Assembly: GCA_035452965.1 (NCBI GenBank)
Contig: DAOTCE010000023.1
Location: forward strand, 1 to 64,000
Source of the DNA: Candidatus Paceibacterota bacterium
GTDB taxonomy: Bacteria; Verrucomicrobiota; Verrucomicrobiia; Limisphaerales; UBA8199
Direction of reading: 5' to 3'
Length of the DNA stretch: 64,000 nucleotides
This document shows, piece after piece, positions 1 through 8,351 of the stretch (its first letter is position 1; each line of letters opens with the position of its first letter). Both the position numbers and the translations under genes were made by a program. The notes under the pieces are model-generated. The model had not been told where the DNA came from and did no database searches. It was given only the letters and a program-made list of their open reading frames with translations.

Positions 1-305
1 TGACTCCCAATACGACAATCTGGAACCCACCAAAACTCCCTGAGCTGAACTAAAGAAGGGTTCAGTGGAAAAACGCGTTTAACTTACCTACTTTGTGCTC
101 TGAGTGCCACTGGACACCCAAAAGCACGAATTGACCGGCCGAACCGCCCGCTGGTGGCACCGCGCCATGCTTGGTGAGCCCCAAATGCATCTCTCCCTCA
201 CCCGCACAGCGCCCAGCACAGGCGGGCGCGAAAGAGGCAATTCGTGTCATTTTAAGGCTATCCTCCAGGGCTTTCGCCGTGGTGAATCCCTGCGAAGCCT
301 CTTGA
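1..305. other. Window edge, no gene recognised
   Basis: Reading frames exist on both strands here, but their composition is that of random GC-rich frames and none resembles a known family. The stretch lies downstream of the ceramidase-fold gene, which reads leftward. I see no clear terminator hairpin with a T-run. Confidence 0.5.
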
Positions 306-1610
306 TCATTCCCGGAGCAAACGCACCGCCGCATCCACCAACAATCGCCCGCACTCATCGGCGCCCAAGCTTCGTGCGCCCATCTCGTAACCGCCGCGGG
401 CTCTTTCGCCCGGCATGCCCACATATTGCACGCCGTACCCGTTCGAGTAGCCGAGAACGATTGTGTGCGGAAGGGGAGACTGATCCAGAATTGCGGTCGA
501 AAGCGCGCTCAGCGGCTCGCCAGGCAGCGAAACGATCGCAAGTTGACCGCATCTCAAGGCCTGAACCTCGCAGGACAGGTGTTCGCACCCGAGTTCGGCA
601 CGGATGCTTTCCTTAACCGGCGCTTGGACAATCGTGCTCGCCACCTGAAAGCTGTTCGTTACCGGCAGGGGATGGGTCACGCGCGCCGCCTTTAACGCGC
701 GCTCGATTATCGTCTTCGATATCGCATCACGAGCATCCAGGCCCCGCCGAATGGGATTAATGTCACCCGCGCACCCCTGAAGAAAAATGGACTCGCCGCC
801 AAGTTCCCTGGAGAGCGCAGACGACACCGGCCCGTGCCAGTCTCCGCATACACCGTCGTATTTCGGGTAGGCGACCACGGCATGACATGCGGTGTGATAA
901 AGCGACGCCACCGTGCCACCCTGCTCATCCCGCAGCAGCAGAAGCGTGAGCGTGGGGTCCACCTTTCCATACCGCAGGCCTGAAGGCATGGCATACGGGT
1001 CCGTGGCACTGGTGAGGGATTGCACAGTCCCGTCCGGCTTGATCGGACGGCGGTTGAACATCACATCGCCGATGTACGCGCGGCTGATCGAAAGCGTCGC
1101 AGGTTTCAGCCTTCCGGCTGCCTCCGCGACCGCCCGGGCGGTGGCCCTGATGAGTCTGTCTGCCCACGCGGGGTATGCCGGGTCGGTTAAGAACGAGTTC
1201 AGCACCTTCTGTTCCGCGAGAGTTAAAGGCGTGCCTAAAATCGGCGACCACGGCGCGGAATGGTTATGAGTGGCTGTGATCATGACGTCACTCTTCGCAA
1301 TCCCCGTCAGCTTGTGGATGGCTTCGCGCGCTTTGGCGACGGCGCCTTCCATCGGGTACAGAAGTTCCCAGCTTACGATTGCAAAGCGTTTGCCCGAGTG
1401 CTCCAGGACCACTGCCCGGGTGTAAATGGGCTCCAGGATTTCTCCGTAGGGCTTATGCGTGATCCAATTGCTGAGGTTGGTGCCGGGAGTAATGTCCGCT
1501 CGCGCGGCGCCCGCGCTCAAGCCCGGCACCCCAAAGGCCGGTCGTTCACAAACGAACCATGCCAGGAAACCAGTCAGCAGAATGCAGTGAATTACGGCTC
1601 GATGTTTCAT
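306..1610 (-). CDS. Secreted neutral/alkaline ceramidase-fold protein
   Basis: This 434-residue protein has an N-terminal hydrophobic signal segment (about residues 8-26). The body matches the N-terminal domain of the neutral/alkaline non-lysosomal ceramidase family: an ATHNHS metal-binding motif, a later HTACHAVV histidine segment, and a GCAGDINPI segment where true ceramidases carry the GDVSPN nucleophile motif. Because that motif has N where the serine sits, and because the protein is much shorter than bacterial ceramidases (about 650 residues), its substrate may not be ceramide. Such proteins are common in verrucomicrobial and planctomycete secreted-enzyme clusters. The ATG at 1610 directly precedes the signal peptide. 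The next gene upstream, a GH36-like enzyme on the same strand, ends 49 bp away, so the two may be cotranscribed. Confidence 0.8.
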   Translation of the reverse strand: MKHRAVIHCILLTGFLAWFVCERPAFGVPGLSAGAARADITPGTNLSNWITHKPYGEILEPIYTRAVVLEHSGKRFAIVSWELLYPMEGAVAKAREAIHKLTGIAKSDVMITATHNHSAPWSPILGTPLTLAEQKVLNSFLTDPAYPAWADRLIRATARAVAEAAGRLKPATLSISRAYIGDVMFNRRPIKPDGTVQSLTSATDPYAMPSGLRYGKVDPTLTLLLLRDEQGGTVASLYHTACHAVVAYPKYDGVCGDWHGPVSSALSRELGGESIFLQGCAGDINPIRRGLDARDAISKTIIERALKAARVTHPLPVTNSFQVASTIVQAPVKESIRAELGCEHLSCEVQALRCGQLAIVSLPGEPLSALSTAILDQSPLPHTIVLGYSNGYGVQYVGMPGERARGGYEMGARSLGADECGRLLVDAAVRLLRE

Positions 1611-1659
1611 TCTCGAGCATACTACAAGAAACCTCTACGATCGGCAGCAACCAACTCGT

Positions 1660-4140
1660 TCACTGGCGCTCGTAGACCAGCAGGGAGGAGCCGGGCTTGC
1701 GCGGGATTACCACCTCAAGGCCCTCGCGCGTCAGTTCGCTGCCGGGGCGGGTGAACTGCTGCTTGCTGTCGAGGTTGGTGATGCGGTAGGCGGCGCGCGC
1801 GTCCAGGCCGTGCAGGCTGAATCGGGCCGTGTGGTAGGGGCTGTCAGGTCGGCGCAGGGCGACGACCAGGCCCTTGCCGGGGGCGGGGCCGTCGAGTTGA
1901 TAGGCCATCCAAACGTCGGTTGCCTGGGAATAGCCCGTCAGCGGGTAGTAGTCGCCGTAGTAGTAATCACGCAGTCCGATATACTGGTCCAGCGTTGCTT
2001 TGGCCCACGCAAACGGGAAGTCATCGGGGAACTTTTGGCAAGGTCCATCTCCTGAGTGGGCCCAGTTGATGCACAGCGCGCTGCACATGCTGCTGCGAAA
2101 CTCGTAGTCATCCCCCTCGCGATCCTGGCTGGTGGAACTCAGGGGCACCCAGGGCATCAAGCCGTAAGTGTGGCATTGGTGCGCGATGGGATCGCGGGGG
2201 CCATCAGTGCGCCAGAAAGGAGTCGAGCGGCCGGTCATTTCGAGATCAATCCGGCGGCCGCCGGAGGCGCAGTTGTCAATTAAGAGGTTGGGATGGCGCT
2301 TGAGCAGCTCATCCCAGAACGCGTAGAGCCCCTCGATGTATTTGCTTTCCGCAATCCCCTGGCGGTCCGGAGCGTCGGCGGCATGCCAGAAGCCGAGAGG
2401 ATCCATGTTGAAATCCTGCCGATAGCAGCCCAGGCCGAATTCGACGATCCTGTCCGAGACGAAGTCGGTGACGAATTGGCGCGCCTGCGGGTTGCCGAGG
2501 TTAAAGAGCGCGGTATCGCCGCCGGCGTGCAGCATCCAGTCGGGGTGCTGTTTGTGCCACTCGGTGCCTTTCATGACGCGCTCCGGCTCGAACCAGAGCA
2601 TGAGCTCGCGACCGGAAGCCCGCAGCACGTCGCTGAGGGGCTTGAATCCGGCGGGGTAGAGTTCAGACTTAACCCCCCAGTTGCCGACGTTGGCCGCCCA
2701 ATTGCCCTGGCCATACCATTCAGCGTCAATCCAGTAATACTCGATGGGCAACTGATGCCGGATGAACTTCTGGATGTTGTCCATGTGCACCTCGGCGGCG
2801 GTGCCGCCCCAGTTGCCGCAGGTGACAGGAGCCAGCAGAGGTTGGCCGCCGCGGCTGGGGCGGTGGTGCGCGAGGATGAACTGGCGCAGGAGGTTCTGGC
2901 CCCGCCAGCGATCTCCGGAGTAGAAGAGCAGCAGAATTTTCGGCGTGCGGATGGTCTCACCGGGGAGCAGGCGCAGGTGAGTCCGGGCCAGACCGGCCTT
3001 GAGGCTTACCCGGCCGCCTCTATCGCAGGCGAACTCAGCGGCCCATTCGCCGGTCCAACCCACGGCGGCAACCACCCCGCCCTCGGCACCTTGCAGGTTA
3101 AAGAAAGGCAGCACTGCATTCGAAGACCGCCCCCCGCCCGGCTGGAAGCGGTGTTTCTGGCCAACTTTCAAGGTGCTCGTTTCGGGCGCAAAGTCGTCAA
3201 AGGAAGCGACGCCGCCTTTGGCCCAGTGCAACGTAGGTTCGCCGATGGAGTGCACCGGCAGAACGTCGTCGAGCACTTGGAAGTTCGCGATGATGGGTGT
3301 GTTGGTGGCTTCCGTGTTGGCAAGAGACATTACCCACTCGATCACCGGAAAATCGGTGAACCGCTCGGTTTGGATACGGATTTGAAGTCCGCTAGCCGGG
3401 TCGCGATAGACGACATCGCGGCGAATCTTATTTCCGGTTGCCGCGGGCTCTTCGGTCTTTCTGGACCAGTTGCCCAGGAGATTTGCACTGTCGGCAACGT
3501 CATATTGAAACGAGAAGGCGAACGGGTTGCCCTCCCAGGGCAGCGCGTGCAGGGAAACCGAGGTGCCGTCCTCCAGCAACACAGTCGCCTCGGCCCACAG
3601 GGCCTGGTCCCAGCCGCGACCGTCGCCGCCGTCTTTGACCCGGATCTCAAATTCGCGCGCGCCGTTCAGAGGCACGTCGAGCGGCAGGGGGCCATCCTTG
3701 CGCCGGCGAACCGGGGAGGCGTAGGTTTCCTTGCCCCCTGCCAGCACATGGAAGGTAACCGAGCCCTGGCCTTGCATTTCACCCCGGCGAGTGTCGTCGT
3801 TGTTTTCGATCCCGACGTGGGCGGTGAGACGACGAGCCGGCTTGCTGAGGCGGACCAGGATGTGCTTGGTGGAGTTAAAGGCGAGCCCGTTGGTATAGGT
3901 CTTCTCGCCAAGCGCAAAAGGGGTGCCGCGCCAGGAGCGCACTCGCGCCACCGTATCGGCGGCATCCTCATAAACCACCTTTAGGCAGGAGCCCGACCGC
4001 GTCTTGTCGCCGGCGGGGAAGGCGTTATCGGACCAGGTTTGGCAGGCGAGGAACTCTTCCGGCTTGGGCGTGACAGCTCCGGCAGTCCAGAGCCAGCCGC
4101 TCAGAGCCAGGCCAAGCGATGATTGGTAGAGGTAGCGCAT
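1660..4140 (-). CDS. Secreted GH36-like alpha-galactosidase with NPCBM domain
   Basis: This 826-residue protein starts with a signal peptide (about residues 1-22). An NPCBM-type carbohydrate-binding domain follows (about 25-195, with the typical GLAFNSTKHILVRL segment), then a beta-sandwich region, then a clan GH-D TIM barrel from about residue 400. In the barrel I see YYWIDAEWYGQGNW, LMLWFEPERV and GCYRQDFNMDP. Asp576 in RQDFN is the expected nucleophile. A later RTDGPRDP segment around Asp646 fits the acid/base region. The expected role is exo-hydrolysis of alpha-galactosides outside the cytoplasm or in the periplasm. A decayed paralogue lies at 34,807-35,610 and keeps much of this sequence. 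The family could be GH36 or a close clan GH-D relative; the exact subfamily is not decided by reading. Confidence 0.85.
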   Translation of the reverse strand: MRYLYQSSLGLALSGWLWTAGAVTPKPEEFLACQTWSDNAFPAGDKTRSGSCLKVVYEDAADTVARVRSWRGTPFALGEKTYTNGLAFNSTKHILVRLSKPARRLTAHVGIENNDDTRRGEMQGQGSVTFHVLAGGKETYASPVRRRKDGPLPLDVPLNGAREFEIRVKDGGDGRGWDQALWAEATVLLEDGTSVSLHALPWEGNPFAFSFQYDVADSANLLGNWSRKTEEPAATGNKIRRDVVYRDPASGLQIRIQTERFTDFPVIEWVMSLANTEATNTPIIANFQVLDDVLPVHSIGEPTLHWAKGGVASFDDFAPETSTLKVGQKHRFQPGGGRSSNAVLPFFNLQGAEGGVVAAVGWTGEWAAEFACDRGGRVSLKAGLARTHLRLLPGETIRTPKILLLFYSGDRWRGQNLLRQFILAHHRPSRGGQPLLAPVTCGNWGGTAAEVHMDNIQKFIRHQLPIEYYWIDAEWYGQGNWAANVGNWGVKSELYPAGFKPLSDVLRASGRELMLWFEPERVMKGTEWHKQHPDWMLHAGGDTALFNLGNPQARQFVTDFVSDRIVEFGLGCYRQDFNMDPLGFWHAADAPDRQGIAESKYIEGLYAFWDELLKRHPNLLIDNCASGGRRIDLEMTGRSTPFWRTDGPRDPIAHQCHTYGLMPWVPLSSTSQDREGDDYEFRSSMCSALCINWAHSGDGPCQKFPDDFPFAWAKATLDQYIGLRDYYYGDYYPLTGYSQATDVWMAYQLDGPAPGKGLVVALRRPDSPYHTARFSLHGLDARAAYRITNLDSKQQFTRPGSELTREGLEVVIPRKPGSSLLVYERQ

Positions 4141-4439
4141 AAAGCAATATTGTCAATCTGCCGCACCTTACAATCCCAAAGGTGGCAACGCCCGCAAGAT
4201 GAGCGCTCCGCGGGTGAGTTCTTAACAGGTGGTGCCATCTGGCCGAGCGTGAACATCGCATTCGTATTGGTCGCTTCCCGCGCCGGTTGCGAGGGTGCGG
4301 GCGACATAGTTGGACCAGTCGCCTTTACTTGCCGGATTTGGTTTCGGAAGGAAGCGAGTGAAACAACCCCCATATGCTTCCAATCGTGAGTTGAACTTGA
4401 CGGATGGGCTTTCCGCGGGCAATTAGTCAGATTATTGGT
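4141..4439. other. Divergent intergenic region
   Basis: This gap separates the leftward alpha-galactosidase from the rightward amidase lipoprotein and so must hold both promoters. No RNA gene, repeat or convincing coding frame was seen. An upstream in-frame ATG at 4404 could extend the amidase by 12 residues, but it would place polar residues before the lipoprotein signal. Confidence 0.45.
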
Positions 4440-5528
4440 ATGCGAAGTCCTTGCCGTCACCTCTTCCCAATTCCTCAACCTCAATCGGTTTTCGGCATGG
4501 TCCTGGTCGCAGGCCTTGTTGTTGGCTGCAAGACCGCGCCCAAGCCCGGCACTTTCGCATCCCGGCAGGGCGACGAGATCGTGGTAGCCGGCCAGTTCGT
4601 GCACACGGGCGCGCGGGTGGTAACATGGATGGATCCGGGCGGCTATGACGCTTACCGGGTGGAGCGCCGCTTCAGCGCGATGGACAAGGCCGATTGGAAG
4701 ACGTCGCAGGAAGAGGTCAAGGACCTGGACATGCCGAACCGCTACAACTTGCGGCGGCATGGACTGTCGGACGAGGAAATTGAACGGGTGCGGGGAGGCG
4801 GGTGGGACTTGCCGCTCTTGCAGCGCGTGGTGGACCAGTTTGTGATTCACTATGATGTTTGCGGCACCAGCCGGCAGTGCTTCAAGATTCTGCACGACAT
4901 GCGCGACTTGAGCGTGCATTTCATGCTCGATCTGGACGGCACGATTTACCAGACGCTCGATGTCAAAGAGCGCGCGTGGCATGCGGGCTCCGCCAACAGC
5001 CGTTCGGTCGGGATCGAGATAGCGAATATGGGTGCGTATCCCATCAATGGGCAGAATCCCTTTGAGCAATGGTATGCCAAGGCTGAGAATGGGCAAACCC
5101 GCATCACCATCCCCCAGCAATTTGGTGACGGGGGCATCCGCACCAAAGACTTTGTGGGCTATTCCGCGCGGCCCGAGCCGGTCACCGGCATGGTTCAGCA
5201 TCGGGAGTTGATCCAATACGATTACACGCCCGAGCAATATGAGGCGCTGATCAAGCTGACTGCGGCGCTCTGCAAGGCGCTGCCGAACATTAAATGCGAG
5301 TATCCAAGGGATGCTGAAGGCAAGCTGATTCTCCAGAAGCTGCCGGAGGCCGAACTGGACGCCTACCAGGGCATCCTGGGCCACTATCACATTCAGACCA
5401 ACAAGGTGGACCCTGGCCCGGCGTTCCAGTGGGATTATGTGATTGGGAACGCGCGGCGTATCGTCCACCGAGGTTTGTCCGGGGGCGCATACGAAACCAG
5501 CAAGGGGCATCTCCGGCCGAGGTTCTAA
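4440..5528 (+). CDS. Lipoprotein N-acetylmuramoyl-L-alanine amidase (Amidase_2)
   Basis: From the ATG at 4440 the protein has 362 residues. It begins with a lipoprotein signal ending in a LVVGC lipobox (Cys30), so it is probably anchored in a membrane. The Amidase_2/PGRP fold covers about residues 125-345. Zinc ligands are visible: His137 in FVIHYD, His181 in AWHAGSAN, and an Asp in the later KVDPGPAF segment. The family cleaves the amide bond between N-acetylmuramic acid and L-Ala in peptidoglycan. The domain sits behind about 95 residues of unassigned, polar sequence. It may act in wall turnover together with the second amidase at 8,352 and the NamZ homologue at 59,945, although the three are not in one operon. 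The start at 4440 was chosen over 4404 because it places the hydrophobic core correctly. Confidence 0.88.
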   Translation: MRSPCRHLFPIPQPQSVFGMVLVAGLVVGCKTAPKPGTFASRQGDEIVVAGQFVHTGARVVTWMDPGGYDAYRVERRFSAMDKADWKTSQEEVKDLDMPNRYNLRRHGLSDEEIERVRGGGWDLPLLQRVVDQFVIHYDVCGTSRQCFKILHDMRDLSVHFMLDLDGTIYQTLDVKERAWHAGSANSRSVGIEIANMGAYPINGQNPFEQWYAKAENGQTRITIPQQFGDGGIRTKDFVGYSARPEPVTGMVQHRELIQYDYTPEQYEALIKLTAALCKALPNIKCEYPRDAEGKLILQKLPEAELDAYQGILGHYHIQTNKVDPGPAFQWDYVIGNARRIVHRGLSGGAYETSKGHLRPRF

Positions 5529-5614
5529 TTCTTTACAGCGAAAAGCGGCGTCGAGCCGATGCTCGTGGCCGCGGAGTTGCCTTGATGTGGGCGCTGGCTG
5601 GATTATCCTGGGGA

Positions 5615-7219
5615 ATGAGCAATACTGGTTTCGGTCTTCAGGTATTCAAGCTGCGGCGCATTTTGCATCATTCGGCGGCAGTAGGGTTTATCGCGACACT
5701 GGCGGGTGGTTTGGCAGCCGCAGAGGTGGAACCGTTGAATATTGGCAGCGCGCGGCAGGTGTTTCTGGATGGACGCTTTATGGCGGAAGCCAGGAACGTG
5801 ACACTGGAGGTGCACTCACCGCGCAAGACGGGCGAGTGGACGATCAAACCGGAGCATCCTTGGGAGCGGGGCGGCGTGGGGCCCTATAGCAATGTTCTGC
5901 ACGACGGCCAGACGTATCACTTCTGGTATCACGTGATGGATGACGTGCAGTGGGACCAGGGTCACACCAATGGCTGCATCTGTTACGCGCGGTCGCAGGA
6001 CGGGATTCACTGGGAGAAGCCCGCGCTCGGGTTGATCGCCTACGGCGGCTCCCGGAGCAACAACATCGTGGTGGGGCACGGGGCTTCAGGGCTGACACTG
6101 GGGCAGGACGGCGGCATGGTGTTCCTGGACCCGACCGCGGAGTCGGCGGAGCGATTTCGGCTGGTGTGCCGGTTTGGCTCACTGGGCAGAGGATTGCACA
6201 TCTTGTCTTCGTCGGATGGGATTCACTGGCGGGTGACGCACAAGAGCATCGTGAGCTACCGGGCGGACGACAATCGTCATCACCTGGACTCGCAGAACAT
6301 CATGTTCTGGGACGACCGGATAAGGAAATACGTGGTTTATGGGCGAAGGAACATGTTCGAGGGGGGAGTGCAAGGGCGAGCGGTGGCGCGGGCGGAGTCG
6401 GAGCAACTGGGAGCTTTTAGCGGAGTTCAGGAGATGCCGGTAGTGATCGGCCCCGAACCGGGCGACCGGTGGGTGGACTATTATTCCAGCTCGGCGTTGA
6501 AATACCCCTGGGCGCAAGATGCTTATTACATGTTCCCACAGGCTTATTTTCATTATCTGGGGGGTGAGATACCCGAGTTTCCGAAGCAGACGCCGGCCAA
6601 CGCGGGGCCACTGCACACACAGTTCGCCGCGAGCCGGGACGGGATAAAGTGGAACCGCTACGACCGGCGGCCATTTGTGCGGCTGGGAATGCGTGGGGAG
6701 TTCGATTGGGCGTCGGTGCGAATGATGCATGGACTGGTGCCGGACACGACCGGGCGGGAGATGTACCTGTATTACCGCGCGAGCGATTGGCTGCATGGCT
6801 GGGACCGCAACGCAAACAACAAACGCCTGCTCACGGAAGCCGGGCTGGGTGCGGACAGGAACATCGCGGTGGTCAGCCGCGTAGTGCTCCGGCGGGATGG
6901 ATTTGTTTCCGCTTATGCGCCCTGGACGGGCGGAGAGTTTACGACGGAACCCTTGTTGTTCGAGGGCCGCAAACTGGTCTTGAACGTGGATACCTCCGCC
7001 GAGGGAACCCTCCGGGTAGCGCTGCTGGACGGGGAAGGGAAGGCAATCGAGGGGCTGGGATTGAAGGACTGCGATTTCATCCACACGGCGAACGAGATCA
7101 ACCGCGTCGTGAAGTGGAAAGGCAACGCCGACGTGAGCCGGCTTGCCGGCAAAGCCATTCGGCTGCGCTTTGCGCTGAAGAACACCCACCTCTACGCCTT
7201 CCAGTTTGCCAGGGAATAG
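5615..7219 (+). CDS. Secreted five-bladed beta-propeller glycosidase-like protein
   Basis: The reading frame is open from 5429, but the best start is the ATG at 5615. It has a purine-rich GGGGA stretch just upstream and gives a signal peptide ending near LAGGLAAAEV. An ATG at 5585 is possible. The mature protein (about 500 residues) has repeated blade motifs such as CYARSQDGIHWEKP, ILSSSDGIHWRVTH and FAASRDGIKWNRY, the pattern of the GH32/43/68 superfamily-like propellers widespread in planctomycetes and Verrucomicrobia. The opening NIGSARQVFLDGRF segment is typical of that group. These proteins are usually annotated only as hypothetical. A glycan-hydrolysing or glycan-binding role is inferred from the fold and from the surrounding carbohydrate enzymes. 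Confidence 0.75.
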   Translation: MSNTGFGLQVFKLRRILHHSAAVGFIATLAGGLAAAEVEPLNIGSARQVFLDGRFMAEARNVTLEVHSPRKTGEWTIKPEHPWERGGVGPYSNVLHDGQTYHFWYHVMDDVQWDQGHTNGCICYARSQDGIHWEKPALGLIAYGGSRSNNIVVGHGASGLTLGQDGGMVFLDPTAESAERFRLVCRFGSLGRGLHILSSSDGIHWRVTHKSIVSYRADDNRHHLDSQNIMFWDDRIRKYVVYGRRNMFEGGVQGRAVARAESEQLGAFSGVQEMPVVIGPEPGDRWVDYYSSSALKYPWAQDAYYMFPQAYFHYLGGEIPEFPKQTPANAGPLHTQFAASRDGIKWNRYDRRPFVRLGMRGEFDWASVRMMHGLVPDTTGREMYLYYRASDWLHGWDRNANNKRLLTEAGLGADRNIAVVSRVVLRRDGFVSAYAPWTGGEFTTEPLLFEGRKLVLNVDTSAEGTLRVALLDGEGKAIEGLGLKDCDFIHTANEINRVVKWKGNADVSRLAGKAIRLRFALKNTHLYAFQFARE

Positions 7220-7286
7220 CCGCAAAGTGGCGGCCCTGGCTTTTTAGGTTGACTGCAATATTGGATTTTGTCATAAAGTCCATGTA

Positions 7287-8303
7287 ATGCTTCCGCTTAA
7301 GTCGTCAGCTCCGGGCTGTATCCTCCCAGGGGTAGCTGCTATCACGCTTGGGCTGGTTCTGTGCAGTCCAGGGACTATCTGCGCGGGCGTTGCGCTTTCT
7401 CCTGCCGAACCGGTTCGAGCTGCGGCACTGCAGGTTCGAAGGTTGGAGCTTCTGTCCGGCGACAGGACCGGATTTGCAGCGCCAGTCTGGTCGCCAGATG
7501 GCCGGTGGCTGGCGCTTGGACGCGCGGGCATGGCGGGCATCGAGCTTCTGCGCCGTGACGGGAAGGAATGGAAGACGCTGACCCGGGACCCCGGCTCCGG
7601 CTACAAGTTTGCCTGGTCACTCGATGGCCGCGAGATCGCTTATCGGAGCATGCGCTCCGAAAGCAACGCAACTTCGTATGTCATCAAGTCCGTGGAGATA
7701 GCTGGAGGACGAATCGTCGAACTGAGCAAGCCGGCCAACGAGGTCTCGCCCCCTGTATGGGTAGGGTCGAACGGGACCCAGCGCGTTTCCTTCATGGCTG
7801 GCACCAATCGCGTGGATACGCCGTGGGAAACCGTGCAGAGCAAGCAGGGTCCATCCCGGACCGCCAACCCTGGCGCGATTCTCTACACCGACCGAGGCCA
7901 AGTCTGGAGCAGCGGCCCGGCCCGTGGCGCCCGAAGGCCGCTCACCGACGCGGGCGGCATGGAGGCGGTTTGGTCGCCGGATCGAAGCAAGGTCGTTTAC
8001 TCGCAAATGGGGACACTGATTGTCATGGAACCGGACGGCTCGAAGAAACGAGTCCTGGCGCGCGGCCACCATCCTTCATGGTCGCCTGACGGCACGATGC
8101 TGGTTTATGATGTCAGCCAGGACGACGGCCACCGGATTCTGAGTTCGGACCTTTATGTCATCAACGCTGACGGCACCGAGGCGACCCGTTTAACCAACAC
8201 CCCTGGGATGCTGGAGTGCGAGCCGGCCTGGTCTCCCGACGGCAAGTGCATTGCCTGCCGCGCGGAGGATTCGGGTCAGGTTTATTTGCTTTGGCTGGAA
8301 TAA
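7287..8303 (+). CDS. Exported TolB-like/PD40 beta-propeller protein
   Basis: This 338-residue protein has a signal peptide (about residues 10-33) followed by WD40-like PD40 repeats. VWSPDGRWLALG, AVWSPDRSKVVYS, PSWSPDGTMLVYD and AWSPDGKCIACRA are clear blade signatures. This fold appears in TolB and in the propeller domains of peptidases; no peptidase domain is fused here. It is a stand-alone propeller, probably a binding or scaffold protein outside the cytoplasm. It lies 67 bp after the preceding propeller gene and 48 bp before the amidase gene, all on the plus strand, so the three may share a transcript. The partner is unknown. Confidence 0.75.
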   Translation: MLPLKSSAPGCILPGVAAITLGLVLCSPGTICAGVALSPAEPVRAAALQVRRLELLSGDRTGFAAPVWSPDGRWLALGRAGMAGIELLRRDGKEWKTLTRDPGSGYKFAWSLDGREIAYRSMRSESNATSYVIKSVEIAGGRIVELSKPANEVSPPVWVGSNGTQRVSFMAGTNRVDTPWETVQSKQGPSRTANPGAILYTDRGQVWSSGPARGARRPLTDAGGMEAVWSPDRSKVVYSQMGTLIVMEPDGSKKRVLARGHHPSWSPDGTMLVYDVSQDDGHRILSSDLYVINADGTEATRLTNTPGMLECEPAWSPDGKCIACRAEDSGQVYLLWLE

Positions 8304-8351
8304 AACCTGCAAACCCTGGCGACACCACAACACAAGAAGCAACCAAAACGT

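Noticed and set aside
2293..3984. A 563-codon plus-strand frame across the alpha-galactosidase
   Set aside because: It is a mirror frame of the GH36-like gene; it has no recognisable domain and no signal.
4101..5510. A 469-codon minus-strand frame across the amidase lipoprotein
   Set aside because: The plus-strand frame has a lipobox and zinc ligands; the minus frame has no family features.
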